Assembly (NCBI RefSeq): GCF_937863155.1
Contig: NZ_CALMFB010000005.1
Location: 1-56,714 of the forward strand
From: an uncultured Brevundimonas sp.
Lineage (GTDB): Bacteria; Pseudomonadota; Alphaproteobacteria; Caulobacterales; Caulobacteraceae
Reading direction: 5' to 3'
Length of the DNA: 56,714 nt
The notes under the pieces are model-generated. The model was not told the DNA's origin. It did no database searches and saw only the letters and a program-made list of their open reading frames with translations. Shown here piece by piece: positions 8,092 through 20,379 of this stretch. The position numbers were made by a program, and so were the translations under genes. Within the stretch, counting starts at the first letter, position 1, and every line of letters begins with the position of its first letter.

Positions 8092-9533
8092 GCCAAGGCT
8101 CCCTTGCGGCGCGCCAGCAGGCGCAGGGCCAGATCCCGCACCCCGGCGGCGTTCAGCACCAAAGCCACGGCGGCGTAGACCGCCGCTCCCACTGAGGCGT
8201 CCAGCATCAGCTCAGGCAGGCCGCCGATGGCCGGCAGGGGCGCGACCGCCGCCGCCATCACCGCACAGGCGACGCCGCATCGCACCAGGGTGTCCAGCGG
8301 GATGGGCAGGGCCATCACCCGCCGCGTGAGAATCATCGAAAAGGCCAGGCCGATGGCGAAGCTGGCCGCCGTCGCCCAGGCCGCCCCCAGCACGCCGAAG
8401 CGCGGGATCAGCAGAAGGTTCAGCACCACATTCGCCGCCGCCGGCACGGCCATGGCCGGCAGCAGCAGGCCGGTGCGCCGCCCCAGGGTCAGGGCCTGGT
8501 TCACATAGTAATAGGTAAAGCCCGACAGCAGGGCCGACAGGGCGATCCACGGCGTAACCACCGCCGCTGCGTCACGCAGATCCTCGCCCACCATGAATTG
8601 CGCCAGCGGCCGCGCCACCAGGGCCACGCCCACGGCGGCCGGCAGGCCGATCAGCATGAAGGTGGACGCCTGTTCGCGCGCCGCCTCCTTCAGCCGCTCC
8701 ATGCCCCCGCGCTCCAGCGCCATGACCATGGCCGGCCCGCCCGCCGCGCCCAGCCAGACGAACAGCACGTCCAGCGTCCGATTGGCGATGCTGTAGCCGG
8801 CATGATAGGCGCCCACCGCCGCCTCGTTCATGAAGGCTGCCAGAAGGAAGCGGTCGGTGGATGCCAGCACCAGCGCCAACGACAGGCCCGCCGCGATCGG
8901 ATAGCCATACCGGGCGTAATCGCCCATCCGCACGGGGTCCAGCACACCGCCGGTCGCCCGCCGCCATTCGCCCGGCAGGATGAAGGGCAGGGTCAGCAGC
9001 GGCGCCAGCGCCAGCCCGATCAGAGGCGCTGCGGCCCCCGCGCCGGCCAGGGCGAAACCGACCCCGATGGCCAGGCCGCCGATGGCCGTGGCCATGTCCA
9101 GGCCGGCGGCCCGCGACACTTCGCCGGCGGCGCGATACCGCTCCTGCGCCAGCTTGACCAGGCACCGGATCGGCGCCCCGTAAAGCCCCGCCGCCAACGC
9201 CCAGCGGAACAGCGGCTCCAGCGGCGCCAGCAGCACCACGGCGGTGGTGACGATCAGAAAGACGATGCCAATCGCGAAGGCGGATCGATAAAGGCCGGCG
9301 AAATGGTCGGCCGTGTCCAGATCGGTCCTCTGGGCCGCCCAGAAGCGCGCCATGGCCGCCTCCAGCCAGCTGAACACCGCCACATGGGCCAGGGTCATGA
9401 CCGAGAACGCCAGGGCGTAACGGCCGAACTCTTCCGCGCTCAGCAGGCGGGTGAAGGCCACGATGGTCAGGAAGCCGACCACCCCCTGCACGATATTGGC
9501 GGGCAGATAGCCCCAGACCCCGCGCCAGAACAT
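8088..9533 (-). CDS. hfsF: polysaccharide flippase (Wzx/MATE-like, HfsF)
   Basis: The 481-residue polytopic membrane protein has about 12-14 hydrophobic segments, starting with the N-terminal Wzx pattern NIVQGVVGFLTIVAFTRLLSAEEFGRYALAFS. It belongs to the polysaccharide-transporter/MATE superfamily and should flip the lipid-linked holdfast repeat unit across the inner membrane. It follows hfsE by 15 bases and overlaps the next glycosyltransferase start by four bases, indicating one operon. The length is normal for Wzx proteins. Confidence 0.85.
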   Translation of the reverse strand: MFWRGVWGYLPANIVQGVVGFLTIVAFTRLLSAEEFGRYALAFSVMTLAHVAVFSWLEAAMARFWAAQRTDLDTADHFAGLYRSAFAIGIVFLIVTTAVVLLAPLEPLFRWALAAGLYGAPIRCLVKLAQERYRAAGEVSRAAGLDMATAIGGLAIGVGFALAGAGAAAPLIGLALAPLLTLPFILPGEWRRATGGVLDPVRMGDYARYGYPIAAGLSLALVLASTDRFLLAAFMNEAAVGAYHAGYSIANRTLDVLFVWLGAAGGPAMVMALERGGMERLKEAAREQASTFMLIGLPAAVGVALVARPLAQFMVGEDLRDAAAVVTPWIALSALLSGFTYYYVNQALTLGRRTGLLLPAMAVPAAANVVLNLLLIPRFGVLGAAWATAASFAIGLAFSMILTRRVMALPIPLDTLVRCGVACAVMAAAVAPLPAIGGLPELMLDASVGAAVYAAVALVLNAAGVRDLALRLLARRKGALA

Positions 9534-9548
9534 CTCAGCGCCCCCGAC

Positions 9549-11144
9549 TCATCGAACCGCCGCGCGGTCACCCAGCAGCACCGGCACGGTGACCGTCATG
9601 ATCCACAGGTCCATCCAGAAGGATTGGCGCTCGATATATTCGACGTCCAACTGCACCCGGCGGCGCACGTCGGCGGCGGTGTGCAGCGGCCCGCGCGAGC
9701 CCTTGATGGCGGCCCAGCCGGTCATGCCCGGCTTGATGCGATGGCGGTGGGCGTAGTCGGCGACCAGGCGCGCGGATTCCACCTGGCCGGTCTTCATGCC
9801 GATGGCGTGCGGACGCGGGCCGACCAGAGACATTTCCCCCCGCACCACGTTCAGCAGTTGCGGCAGCTCGTCCAGGCTGGTCGAGCGCAGGAAGCGGCCC
9901 ACGCGGGTGATGCGGTCGTCGTCGGCCGTGACCTGGCGGCTGGCGGTGGCGTCGGCGGCGGCGTGACGCATGGTGCGGAATTTCCACACCACGATCTCTT
10001 CGTGGTTGAAGCCGTGCCGCCGCTGGCGGAACAGGGCTGGGCCGGGGCTGTCCAGCCGCACCGCCAGGGCGATCAGCCCCAGCACCGGGGACAGGGCGAC
10101 CAGGGCGACCAGGCCCAGCATCAGATCCTGGATCCGTTTGTGAAACGCCTTGCGGTCCGGGTCGATCGGCCCGTCCAGACTGGCCAGCGGCGTGCGGGCC
10201 AGACGCTCCAGCGCGGCGTTGCGCTCGTCCTCGCCATGCGGATCGACCAGCAGGGTGACCGGATTGGGCAGAACCGACAGGCGTCCGGTCAACTCGCGCA
10301 CCCGCGCCTCGGCCTTGGGGTCGATGGCCACGACGATGCGGTCGACATAGGGGGTCAGCCGGTGGGTCAGCAGGTCTTCGGCCCGGCCCAGCACCGGCAC
10401 CCCGGCCACGGCGTCGGGCGACCGCGCCAGCCGGTCGTCGAACACGCCCAGGATGTTCAGATCGCGCCGCTTCAGCGCCTCCTGGATCAGGGCCTCGGCA
10501 TGTCGGGTGGCGCCGACGATGACCACATTGGGCGTCAGGGCGCCCGAAGCCCGCCAGCGTCCGACCACGCCGCGCCACGCCAGATGCAGCCCATACAGGC
10601 ACAGGGTCGCCAGGGCGGTCCAGATGACGGCCGCCGTGATCGCCGCGGTCCCCGGTGCGAACGCCGCCGTCAGGCCGATGGCCACGCCGCCGCCGGCGAC
10701 GCCGCACACGGCGACCTTGGCCAGATGCGCGCCCAGGCCCTCGTCACGGCCGAACCGATAAAGGTCCATCCGCCGCACCAGCCACAGCATCACCAAGGCG
10801 CCCAGCGCATAGGGCAGAATGGCCGCCAGGGGCGCCTGGATCAGGTTCACCGGCGACGCCGCCCAGGCGCAGCCCAGCGCCAGGACCACCGCCACACTGG
10901 CGTCGATGGCCCGGAAATAATGGGGCGCCAGCCGCGCCGCCGCCCGTTGCCGGGTGTTCAGCCAGACCTCGGGCCGGAACGGCCCGCGCCGCGCCGCGCC
11001 ATCGGCTCCCTGACCCATACGCTGGGCGGCATAGGCCTGAAGCGCCGGGGCGCCGGCGGGCGCCGGGGCGGCCTCCAACACGCGTCGAGACAGAGAGTCG
11101 GCCATGGGCGTCCATGCAGCGAAAACGGTCCGGCCAAGCTGCAT
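9549..11144 (-). CDS. hfsE: polyprenyl glycosylphosphotransferase initiating holdfast synthesis (HfsE)
   Basis: This 531-residue WbaP-type enzyme has an N-terminal membrane region with about four helices (~80-200) and a central Rossmann-like CoA-binding domain ([15 protein letters not shown], residues ~205-330). A helix ([20 protein letters not shown]) leads into the C-terminal catalytic domain, which contains [28 protein letters not shown] and SLVGPRPHA. It transfers a sugar phosphate to undecaprenyl phosphate as the first holdfast step. The ATG at 11144 follows AGAGG at good spacing; another ATG 13 codons in lacks a ribosome-binding site. It heads the minus-strand hfs operon. A TTAACG motif lies upstream. 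Confidence 0.88.
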   Translation of the reverse strand: MQLGRTVFAAWTPMADSLSRRVLEAAPAPAGAPALQAYAAQRMGQGADGAARRGPFRPEVWLNTRQRAAARLAPHYFRAIDASVAVVLALGCAWAASPVNLIQAPLAAILPYALGALVMLWLVRRMDLYRFGRDEGLGAHLAKVAVCGVAGGGVAIGLTAAFAPGTAAITAAVIWTALATLCLYGLHLAWRGVVGRWRASGALTPNVVIVGATRHAEALIQEALKRRDLNILGVFDDRLARSPDAVAGVPVLGRAEDLLTHRLTPYVDRIVVAIDPKAEARVRELTGRLSVLPNPVTLLVDPHGEDERNAALERLARTPLASLDGPIDPDRKAFHKRIQDLMLGLVALVALSPVLGLIALAVRLDSPGPALFRQRRHGFNHEEIVVWKFRTMRHAAADATASRQVTADDDRITRVGRFLRSTSLDELPQLLNVVRGEMSLVGPRPHAIGMKTGQVESARLVADYAHRHRIKPGMTGWAAIKGSRGPLHTAADVRRRVQLDVEYIERQSFWMDLWIMTVTVPVLLGDRAAVR

Positions 11145-11232
11145 GTCCGGCCTCTAGATCACGTTAACGGCCACGAAGTTGACCCTGCCGGATTGCGCGC
11201 CGCCGCCGGCTCCGCTATCCACGCCGCCTGCC

Positions 11233-11324
11233 GGAGACGTGGCCGAGTGGCTGAAGGCAACGGTTTGCTAAATCGTCGTACCCTGTAAGGGGTACCGAGG
11301 GTTCGAATCCCTCCGTCTCCGCCA
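11233..11324 (+). tRNA. tRNA-Ser(GCT)
   Basis: The seven-base acceptor stem GGAGACG/CGTCTCC is perfect. The T arm contains GGTTCGAATCC, a long variable arm (TACCCTGTAAGGGGTA) marks a class II tRNA, and CCA is encoded. The anticodon GCT is at 11267-11269 in the loop TTGCTAA and reads AGC/AGT serine codons. Confidence 0.97.
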
Positions 11325-11384
11325 GATTTCCCTCATGTTTTTCGCTGTTTTCGGGGCGCGGGCGTTCGGTCGGCTGGGCGGCCG

Positions 11385-12989
11385 TTAGTCCAGCATCCGT
11401 TCCAGCGTCGGCAGTTCGTCCGCCTCCTTGGCCGGCTTGTCCCAGCGGATGCGGTTGATGCGGGGAAAGCGCATGGCCACGCCCGACTTGTGGCGTTTGG
11501 AGCGTTGCAGACCCTCGAACGCCACCTCCAGCACCAGGCCGAATGTGCGGTCGGCCCGCACCGCGCGCACCGGGCCGAACCGCTCGACCGTGTGATCACG
11601 CACGAATTTGTCCAGCTGCTTCAGCTCCTCGTCGGTGAAGCCGAAATAGGCCTTGCCCACCGGGGTCAGGGCGTGAACCCCGTCCGCGTCCTGGGTCCAG
11701 ACGCCGAAGGTGTAGTCGGAATAGAAGCTGGACCGTTTGCCGTGCCCGCGCTGGGCGTACATCAGCACCGCGTCGATCAGGTGCGGATCGCGCTTCCATT
11801 TGAACCACGGCCCCTTGGGACGGCCGGCCTCATAGACGCTGTCCCGCCGTTTCAGCATCAGCCCTTCGGCCGACCGGGCGTCGCCGGGCGGCGGCGCGGC
11901 GCGGGCGGCGGCCAGGTCGTCCCAGGTTGAAAAAGCCACCAGCGGCGACAGGTCGATGCGGTCCGAACCGACGGCGGCCACCAGGGCTTCCAGCCGCGCC
12001 CGTCGCTGGACGAACGGCAGGGCGCGCAGGTCTTCGCCATCGGCCGCCAGCAGGTCATAGGCGCGCACGCCCGCCGGATGGCTGGCCATCAGTCGGGCGT
12101 CGGCCGTCTTGCGGTTCAGCCGTTGCTGCAGGTCGCCGAACGGCGCCGCCCGCCCGTCGCGCAGCACCATCAGTTCGCCGTCGATCACCCCGTCATAGTC
12201 CAGCGCCGCCACCACATCGGGAAAGGCGGCCGAGACGTCTTCGCCCGTGCGGCTGTAGAGCCGTTTCACCCCGCCTTCGCTGACGGCTTGAACCCGGATG
12301 CCGTCCCATTTCCATTCGGCGGCGTAGGCGGCGGGGTCCAGGCGCGGCAGGTCGGCCGCCTCGTCGATCGGCTGGGCCAGCATGACGGGGCGGAAGCGGC
12401 CCGGCGCCTGGGCCGAGGGGCGGTCCGCCTTGCCGTCCAGCCAGGCCAGCAGGTCGGCATAGGGGGGCGCCTGGGCGTGCCAAACCTCCTGAATGTCGGC
12501 CACCTGAACTCTGCCGTAATCGGCCGCCGCCTGCCAGGCCAGCCGCGCCGACACCCCGACCCTCAAACCCCCGGTCACCAGTTTCAGAAGCGCCCAGCGC
12601 CCGTCGGCGTCCAGGGCGTCCAGCCAGGTTTCCAGCAGGCCCTGAACCTCGCCGCGCCGGGCGCCGTTCAGGGCGTCGATCACCTCGGACAGCTCCGGCT
12701 CGCGGTTGGCGCCGTGCTGCGCCGGCCAGATCAGGGCGACCGTCTCGGCCAGGTCGCCGACATAGTCATAGGACAGGCGGAACAGCTCGGGATCGACCCG
12801 CCCTTCGACCGCCTGGCGGATCATGGCCGGCTTGGCGGCATTGAACGACAGCCCGCCCGTCAGCGCCGCCAGCGCCCAGCCCCGATCCGGGTCCGGCGCA
12901 TCGGCCAGATGATCGCGGATCAACCGCAGCTTGGCGTTGCGCGACGCCGTGAACGACAGCCGGTCCAGCAGGGCGGCGAAGGCGCGCAT
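11385..12989 (-). CDS. ATP-dependent DNA ligase (LigB type, cluster with MBL exonuclease)
   Basis: The 534-residue protein has an N-terminal DNA-binding domain (~1-190). The nucleotidyltransferase domain has motif I EWKWDGIR (catalytic Lys near 227), then YSRTGEDVS, VIDGELM, EGLMLKRRDS and WFKWKRDP. A C-terminal OB fold ends in FPRINRIRWDK. It is of the bacterial ligase class that occurs with an MBL/beta-CASP exonuclease, an Lhr-type helicase and a metallophosphoesterase in a presumed DNA-repair cluster. Here only the exonuclease adjoins, coupled through a one-base TGATG overlap. It acts on nicked DNA using ATP and is distinct from the replicative NAD-dependent LigA. Confidence 0.9.
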   Translation of the reverse strand: MRAFAALLDRLSFTASRNAKLRLIRDHLADAPDPDRGWALAALTGGLSFNAAKPAMIRQAVEGRVDPELFRLSYDYVGDLAETVALIWPAQHGANREPELSEVIDALNGARRGEVQGLLETWLDALDADGRWALLKLVTGGLRVGVSARLAWQAAADYGRVQVADIQEVWHAQAPPYADLLAWLDGKADRPSAQAPGRFRPVMLAQPIDEAADLPRLDPAAYAAEWKWDGIRVQAVSEGGVKRLYSRTGEDVSAAFPDVVAALDYDGVIDGELMVLRDGRAAPFGDLQQRLNRKTADARLMASHPAGVRAYDLLAADGEDLRALPFVQRRARLEALVAAVGSDRIDLSPLVAFSTWDDLAAARAAPPPGDARSAEGLMLKRRDSVYEAGRPKGPWFKWKRDPHLIDAVLMYAQRGHGKRSSFYSDYTFGVWTQDADGVHALTPVGKAYFGFTDEELKQLDKFVRDHTVERFGPVRAVRADRTFGLVLEVAFEGLQRSKRHKSGVAMRFPRINRIRWDKPAKEADELPTLERMLD

Positions 12990-14011
12990 CAGTCATCATC
13001 CTCGTCGTCATAGCCGACCAGGTGCAGCGCCCGCGCCTTCAGCCCCTGCAGCTCGGCCCAGCGGCGCAGGGCGTCGTCGCGGCCATGGGTGATCCACACC
13101 TCCTGTGGCGACAGTTCGCTCAGGGTGGCGGTCAGTTCGTCCCAGTCGGCGTGGTCCGACAGGATCAGCGGCAGTTCCACGCCCCGCTGGCGCACACGCG
13201 CGCGCACGCTCATCCACCCGGACGCAAAGGCGGTGACCGGATCGGGGAAACGTCGGCTCCAGCGGTCGGCGACGGCCGATGGCGGGGCGATGATGATGCG
13301 CCCGGCGAAGTCCGCCTTGGACCCTGTCGTCGGCGCCAGCGGCCCCAGATCGACGCCGAAATGCTGATAGAGGCGGTTCAGCCGCTCCAGAGCGCCATGG
13401 ACGTAGATGGTCTCGTCATAACCTGCCTCGCGCAACAGGCGGATCACCCGCTGCGCCTTGCCCAGGGCATAGGCGCCGACCAGATGGGCGCGCTCTGGAA
13501 ACTGCTGCACCGAACGCAGCAGGCGGCCGATCTCCTGCGTATCGGGCGGGTGGCGAAACACCGGCAGGCCAAAGGTCGCCTCGGTGATGAAGACGTCGCT
13601 GGGAACCGGCTGGAACCCCGCGCAGGTCGGGTCGCGCCGCCGCTTGTAGTCGCCCGAGGCGGTGATGGTGATCCCGTCGCATCGCACCGTCGCCTGGGCC
13701 GAACCCAGCACGTGGCCGGCGGGCGCCAGCGACACCTGGACGCCTCCGACCGTCAGCCGCTCGCCATAGGCCAGAGCCTGGGTCGTCGTGGCGAAGTCGG
13801 CGCCGTAACGTTCGCCCATGATGGCCAGGGTCTCGGGCGTGGCCAGGACGGCGCCGTGGCCCGACCGCGCATGGTCGGCATGACCATGGGTGATGACCGC
13901 GCGCGCCACCGGTCCCGGCGGGTCGATGTAGAAGTCGCCCGGTTCGCACCACAGGCCCGCCGGCGTGGGTCGCAAGACCTGTTCAAAGCGCCGGGCGGAA
14001 GGGCTGGGCAT
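12989..14011 (-). CDS. ligase-associated DNA exonuclease, MBL/beta-CASP fold
   Basis: The product has about 340 residues. A metallo-beta-lactamase core contains ITHGHADHAR (zinc-binding HxHxDH), GSAQATVRCDG, SGDYKRR and a beta-CASP segment ending in LSDHADWDEL and WITHGRDDALRRW. The family resembles CPSF-73-type nucleases, but in bacteria it is found with ATP-dependent ligases and is thought to trim DNA ends. It is translationally coupled to the ligase gene downstream. The ATG at 14011 fits the family N-terminus (RRFEQVLRPTPAGLW follows within ten residues); a TTG at 14059 would add 16 unlikely residues. Confidence 0.88.
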   Translation of the reverse strand: MPSPSARRFEQVLRPTPAGLWCEPGDFYIDPPGPVARAVITHGHADHARSGHGAVLATPETLAIMGERYGADFATTTQALAYGERLTVGGVQVSLAPAGHVLGSAQATVRCDGITITASGDYKRRRDPTCAGFQPVPSDVFITEATFGLPVFRHPPDTQEIGRLLRSVQQFPERAHLVGAYALGKAQRVIRLLREAGYDETIYVHGALERLNRLYQHFGVDLGPLAPTTGSKADFAGRIIIAPPSAVADRWSRRFPDPVTAFASGWMSVRARVRQRGVELPLILSDHADWDELTATLSELSPQEVWITHGRDDALRRWAELQGLKARALHLVGYDDEDDD

Positions 14012-14147
14012 CAGGTAGTCGAAACGGCGGTCATGAAGTCCGGGTTCCCAGGCATGCAACGGCGCGCATCATGAAAGGTATCGGCCGGTTTGTCCCGGCG
14101 GGTTCTTCAACCCGGCCCGCACTCTGAAGGCCGCATCGCGGATGCGA

Positions 14148-14648
14148 TCAGGAACGATGATCCCGGCGTTCCGGCGGCAAGGTAGGGAAGGCGGCCTTGC
14201 GCCCGCAGGCGCCCAACAGGCCCTCTTCCAGATTGCGCAGAATGGCCCAGTCCAGCAGGGCGAAAACCGTCGCGTGTCGCGGGTCGGCGCAGGCGACCTC
14301 ATGTTCCAGCCAGCGCTTCTCGCTTTCCAGCAGAACGGGGCGGACGGCGGAACGGGTCAGGCCCATGGGCGGCGCGGCCTGGCGCAGCCCCACGACGTGC
14401 GGCCCGTCATGCCAAAGACTGGCCTCCATGACCTGCATCAGGCTGTCCAGTGCGGCTTCCTGTCCGGCCAGCACAGTGACCAGGGTGTCCTGGATATCCA
14501 GTATGATGCAGGTCACCTGCTGCATCTGGGCCAGTCGGCGCGTCACGTTCAACAGGGCTTCGGGGCGGCCGGACCGCGCGGCCGGCGTCATTCGCGCCAG
14601 GCACAGGACTGCCTGCCGGCCGCCGGATTGAGAGAACGCCGTATCCAT
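14148..14648 (-). CDS. degenerate BLUF-like protein, probably not flavin-binding
   Basis: The 166-residue protein shows the layout of a BLUF domain. A first strand (RQAVLCLAR), a helix (PEALLNVTRRLAQMQ), two strands (VTCIILDIQDTLVTVLAG) and a helix (EAALDSLMQVMEASLWHDG) come before a last strand and APPMGL. In true BLUF photosensors strand 1 carries Tyr, the next helix Asn and strand 3 Gln; here these positions read Cys, Gln/Met and Thr. The assignment rests on pattern only and could be wrong. The ~60-residue C-terminal tail is helical. It is transcribed away from the response-regulator gene across a 125-base shared promoter region, so a joint signalling role is possible. Confidence 0.5.
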   Translation of the reverse strand: MDTAFSQSGGRQAVLCLARMTPAARSGRPEALLNVTRRLAQMQQVTCIILDIQDTLVTVLAGQEAALDSLMQVMEASLWHDGPHVVGLRQAAPPMGLTRSAVRPVLLESEKRWLEHEVACADPRHATVFALLDWAILRNLEEGLLGACGRKAAFPTLPPERRDHRS

Positions 14649-14773
14649 GTCGCGGCTTTAGACATGCCGCCGCCATGCGCAATTGCGTGGGATTACGAGG
14701 TTCATTCGCCCGGCTGTGCCTGTAATGGTCAAGGCTGAACGGTTTGAGTCGAGATACGTCCGCCTTGGAGTCC

Positions 14774-15439
14774 ATGAACACGCGCCCGCCCCCAGCGCCC
14801 GATCCCGAAGCGGCGTCCATGACGCCGCCGCAGGCCGTTGTGGGTGAAGGTCTGGCGCTGCATGTCGCGGTGATCGACGACGACCCCGCCATCCTGCGAC
14901 TGACCACCATGATCCTGGAGGGGGCAGGGGTGCAGGTTACGCCGTTCGCCGATCCTCTGGACGCCCTGATGTGGGCCTCGGACGCGGAACCGACCTGCAT
15001 CATCGTGGATCTGAAGATCCCCGGCATCGAGGGGCTGGATCTGGTCAGCGCCTTCTGCGCCCTGCAACGCCACGCCGTGATCCTGCTCAGCGCCTATGTC
15101 GATGTGCTGACCACCGTGGACGCCATGCGCCTGGGCGTCGACAATGTGCTGCAGAAGCCGGTGGGCGAAGACGCGCTGGTCGCCGCCGTGCGTCGGGGCC
15201 GCGACATCCTGGTATCGACGGTCATGCCGGACACCCTGACCTTCACCCGCCGCGAGCGTCAGGTGGCCGAGCGGCTGGTGAACGGCCGCACCACCAAACA
15301 GATCGCCCTGGACCTGAACCTCAGCCCGCGCACGGTCGAGTTCTTCCGCGCCAGCCTGCTGCGGAAAACCCAGTCGCCCAACACTGCGGCCCTGGTCGCC
15401 GGCCTGTCGCGCATCGGGTTCATGCCGTCCGACAATTAG
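14774..15439 (+). CDS. FixJ/NarL-type response regulator
   Basis: This protein of 221 residues has an N-terminal receiver domain (~30-145): acidic pair IDDDP, phospho-acceptor Asp79 in IIVDLKIPG, Ser in LLSAY and Lys128 in QKPV. A LuxR-type helix-turn-helix (~160-215) contains FTRRERQVAERLVNG, TKQIALDLNLSPRTVEFF. It should be a phosphorylation-controlled transcription factor of the FixJ class. The ATG at 14774 follows TTGGAG; an upstream in-frame TTG lacks a site. No histidine kinase is in the window, so it is an orphan. It stops 11 bases before the first LexA box of the next transcription unit. Confidence 0.85.
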   Translation: MNTRPPPAPDPEAASMTPPQAVVGEGLALHVAVIDDDPAILRLTTMILEGAGVQVTPFADPLDALMWASDAEPTCIIVDLKIPGIEGLDLVSAFCALQRHAVILLSAYVDVLTTVDAMRLGVDNVLQKPVGEDALVAAVRRGRDILVSTVMPDTLTFTRRERQVAERLVNGRTTKQIALDLNLSPRTVEFFRASLLRKTQSPNTAALVAGLSRIGFMPSDN

Positions 15440-15443
15440 GCGC

Positions 15444-15472
15444 TTGACGGGAACATAGGTGGAACATAGAAC
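15444..15472 (+). promoter_or_regulatory. sigma70-like promoter of sidA-dnaE
   Basis: TTGACG (15444-15449) and TAGAAC (15467-15472) are separated by 17 bases, close to the housekeeping consensus. The spacer and the -10 element are covered by the two LexA boxes, as expected for a repressed SOS promoter. Confidence 0.65.
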
Positions 15473-15483
15473 ATTCCCAGAAC
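15451..15483 (+). promoter_or_regulatory. tandem LexA (SOS) boxes
   Basis: Two exact matches to the alphaproteobacterial LexA motif GTTC-N7-GTTC, written here as GAAC-N7-GAAC, lie at 15451-15465 and 15469-15483. They are three bases apart with an 18-base centre spacing. The second ends 21 bases before the sidA-like ATG. Confidence 0.85.
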
Positions 15484-15504
15484 AAACAGTCTGGGGATAA
15501 GGCC

Positions 15505-15590
15505 ATGTCGCGTTGGGTTCGGGACCTGCTGTCGCTTGCGTCGTGCGGCGGCTTTGTCTGGATGGTGTGGCAGGCGGCGCTGCTGGCGCA

Positions 15591-15594
<4 letters not shown>
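15505..15594 (+). CDS. sidA: 29-residue membrane peptide, SidA-like SOS cell-division inhibitor
   Basis: The ATG at 15505, preceded by GGGGATAAGG, opens a 29-codon frame ending TGA at 15592-15594. That stop overlaps the dnaE ATG by four bases (ATGA). The peptide starts MSRWVRDLL and is then one hydrophobic helix ([18 protein letters not shown]) with a basic N-terminus, so N-in single-pass membrane insertion is expected. Caulobacter SidA is described as a 29-residue, LexA-controlled inner-membrane peptide that blocks division by acting on FtsW/FtsN. Identical length, membrane character and double LexA control make this a probable orthologue. Sequence identity to the Caulobacter peptide was not checked. 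Confidence 0.75.
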
Positions 15595-19081
<3,487 letters not shown>

Positions 19082-19082
<1 letters not shown>

Positions 19083-19438
19083 TGGCCGAGACGAAAACCC
19101 ACGCCGGTTCGTGCCATTGCGGCGCCGTGGCCTATGAGGTCGATACGGGGCTGGAGGGGCTGGTGGAATGCAACTGCAGTCACTGTCTCAGAAAAGGCTT
19201 GGTGCTGGCCTTTGCGCCGCGTTCGTCCTTTCGCGTGACCCGCGACGGGCCGACGACCGAATACCGGTTCAACGCCCACAAGATCGCGCATCAATTCTGC
19301 CCCACCTGCGGGGTCCAGTCTTTCGCCTATGGGACGATGCCCGACGGGACCGAGACGGTGGCCGTGAACGTGCGCACCCTGACCGACATCGCGCCCTGGG
19401 ACTGGCAGGCCGAGCGGGTCAACGGCCGCGACTTCTGA
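19082..19438 (+). CDS. GFA/CENP-V-fold zinc protein
   Basis: This 118-residue protein has the GFA (glutathione-dependent formaldehyde-activating enzyme-like) fold. Zinc-binding cysteines are [14 protein letters not shown] and [10 protein letters not shown]. Despite the family name, most members have no proven formaldehyde or glutathione role. It shares one base with the dnaE stop and is therefore probably co-expressed with sidA-dnaE, which would put it within reach of SOS control. It is cytoplasmic, of normal length, with all expected cysteines present. Confidence 0.85.
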
Positions 19439-19554
19439 TTGTCCGGGCCGGGTTTGCTCCGGCGGGGGAAGCCCTGTAGAGACGGCGCTCCTCAGGGCGA
19501 AATCGTGTCGGACGCCATCGCGTCCGCGCCAAGATTGCGTTCAGACGGCCGTGT

Positions 19555-19632
<78 letters not shown>

Positions 19633-19636
19633 CGCC

Positions 19637-20353
19637 TTAATCCAGGCGATCCACCACATGGCGCCCGCGCACCATGCGCACGAAGGGCAGGGGGCGGTCC
19701 GGCGTCGCCAGCCGCTCGTGCACTTCGCCCAGGACGAAACGGGTGATGGCCGGCAGATCCTGGTCGCGGGCATCGTCCAGATCCAGCCAGGCGATCTCGT
19801 CCAGTTCGCCCGACCCGGCCGTGGGTTCGGGATGCAGCAGGGCCTCGGCCGGGGCCATGAAGAAGCGGGCGTCGAACCGGCGCGTGCGGCCCGGCGGCGT
19901 CACCGCGCGGGCGACATAGGCCAGGGCCGCCAGGTCCGGCAGGGCGCCTTCGGCCCGAAACTCGCGCCACGGCCCGGCGACAGAGGCGACCGGCGCCGAT
20001 GCGGCCAGCAGCAGGCCCGTCTCCTCGAACGTTTCGCGCACGGCGGTCAGGGCCAGGGCGCGGGCGCGCCGGGCGGGCATCTCGCGTGACAGGCGGCCCA
20101 GCACGTCGGACGACGGCGCCGTGGCGAAGGCGGCGCTGAAATCGGCACGTTCGATCCGGCCGCCCGGAAACACCCATTTCGACGCCATAAAGACATGGCC
20201 CGGCGCGCGGCGGCCCATCAGCACCTGGTCGCGCCCGCGCAACCGGCGGGTCAAGATCAGGGTGGCGGCGTCCTTGGGTGTCTGGCGACCGCCGACACGC
20301 GGCGCGTCGGCCAGGTCTTGCCGGGCGTCGAAGGGGTCAGGCGGACTGGACAC
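19637..20353 (-). CDS. NUDIX hydrolase, NUDT19-like
   Basis: The protein of about 238 residues has a NUDIX fold. The Nudix box is split: [12 protein letters not shown] is followed by roughly 30 extra residues before [13 protein letters not shown], the arrangement seen in NUDT19-type enzymes. The catalytic Glu residues in RETFEE are intact. Family substrates include CoA derivatives; the actual substrate here is unknown. GTG at 20353 (after AGGCGG) gives a start directly before the domain; longer upstream extensions read as low-quality sequence. It ends six bases from tRNA-Pro(TGG). Confidence 0.8.
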   Translation of the reverse strand: MSSPPDPFDARQDLADAPRVGGRQTPKDAATLILTRRLRGRDQVLMGRRAPGHVFMASKWVFPGGRIERADFSAAFATAPSSDVLGRLSREMPARRARALALTAVRETFEETGLLLAASAPVASVAGPWREFRAEGALPDLAALAYVARAVTPPGRTRRFDARFFMAPAEALLHPEPTAGSGELDEIAWLDLDDARDQDLPAITRFVLGEVHERLATPDRPLPFVRMVRGRHVVDRLD

Positions 20354-20379
20354 GCCGCCTGCATAGCATGCCCGACCTT

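Noticed and set aside
11161-11232. Attachment site or genomic island border at tRNA-Ser
   Set aside because: No integrase, no direct repeat of the tRNA 3' end nearby, and flanking genes are ordinary core genes.
8598-11288. Long plus-strand open frame of nearly 900 codons opposite hfsF and hfsE
   Set aside because: It is Gln/Arg/Gly/His-rich with no domain or start signal and mirrors the third-base GC bias of the real genes on the other strand.
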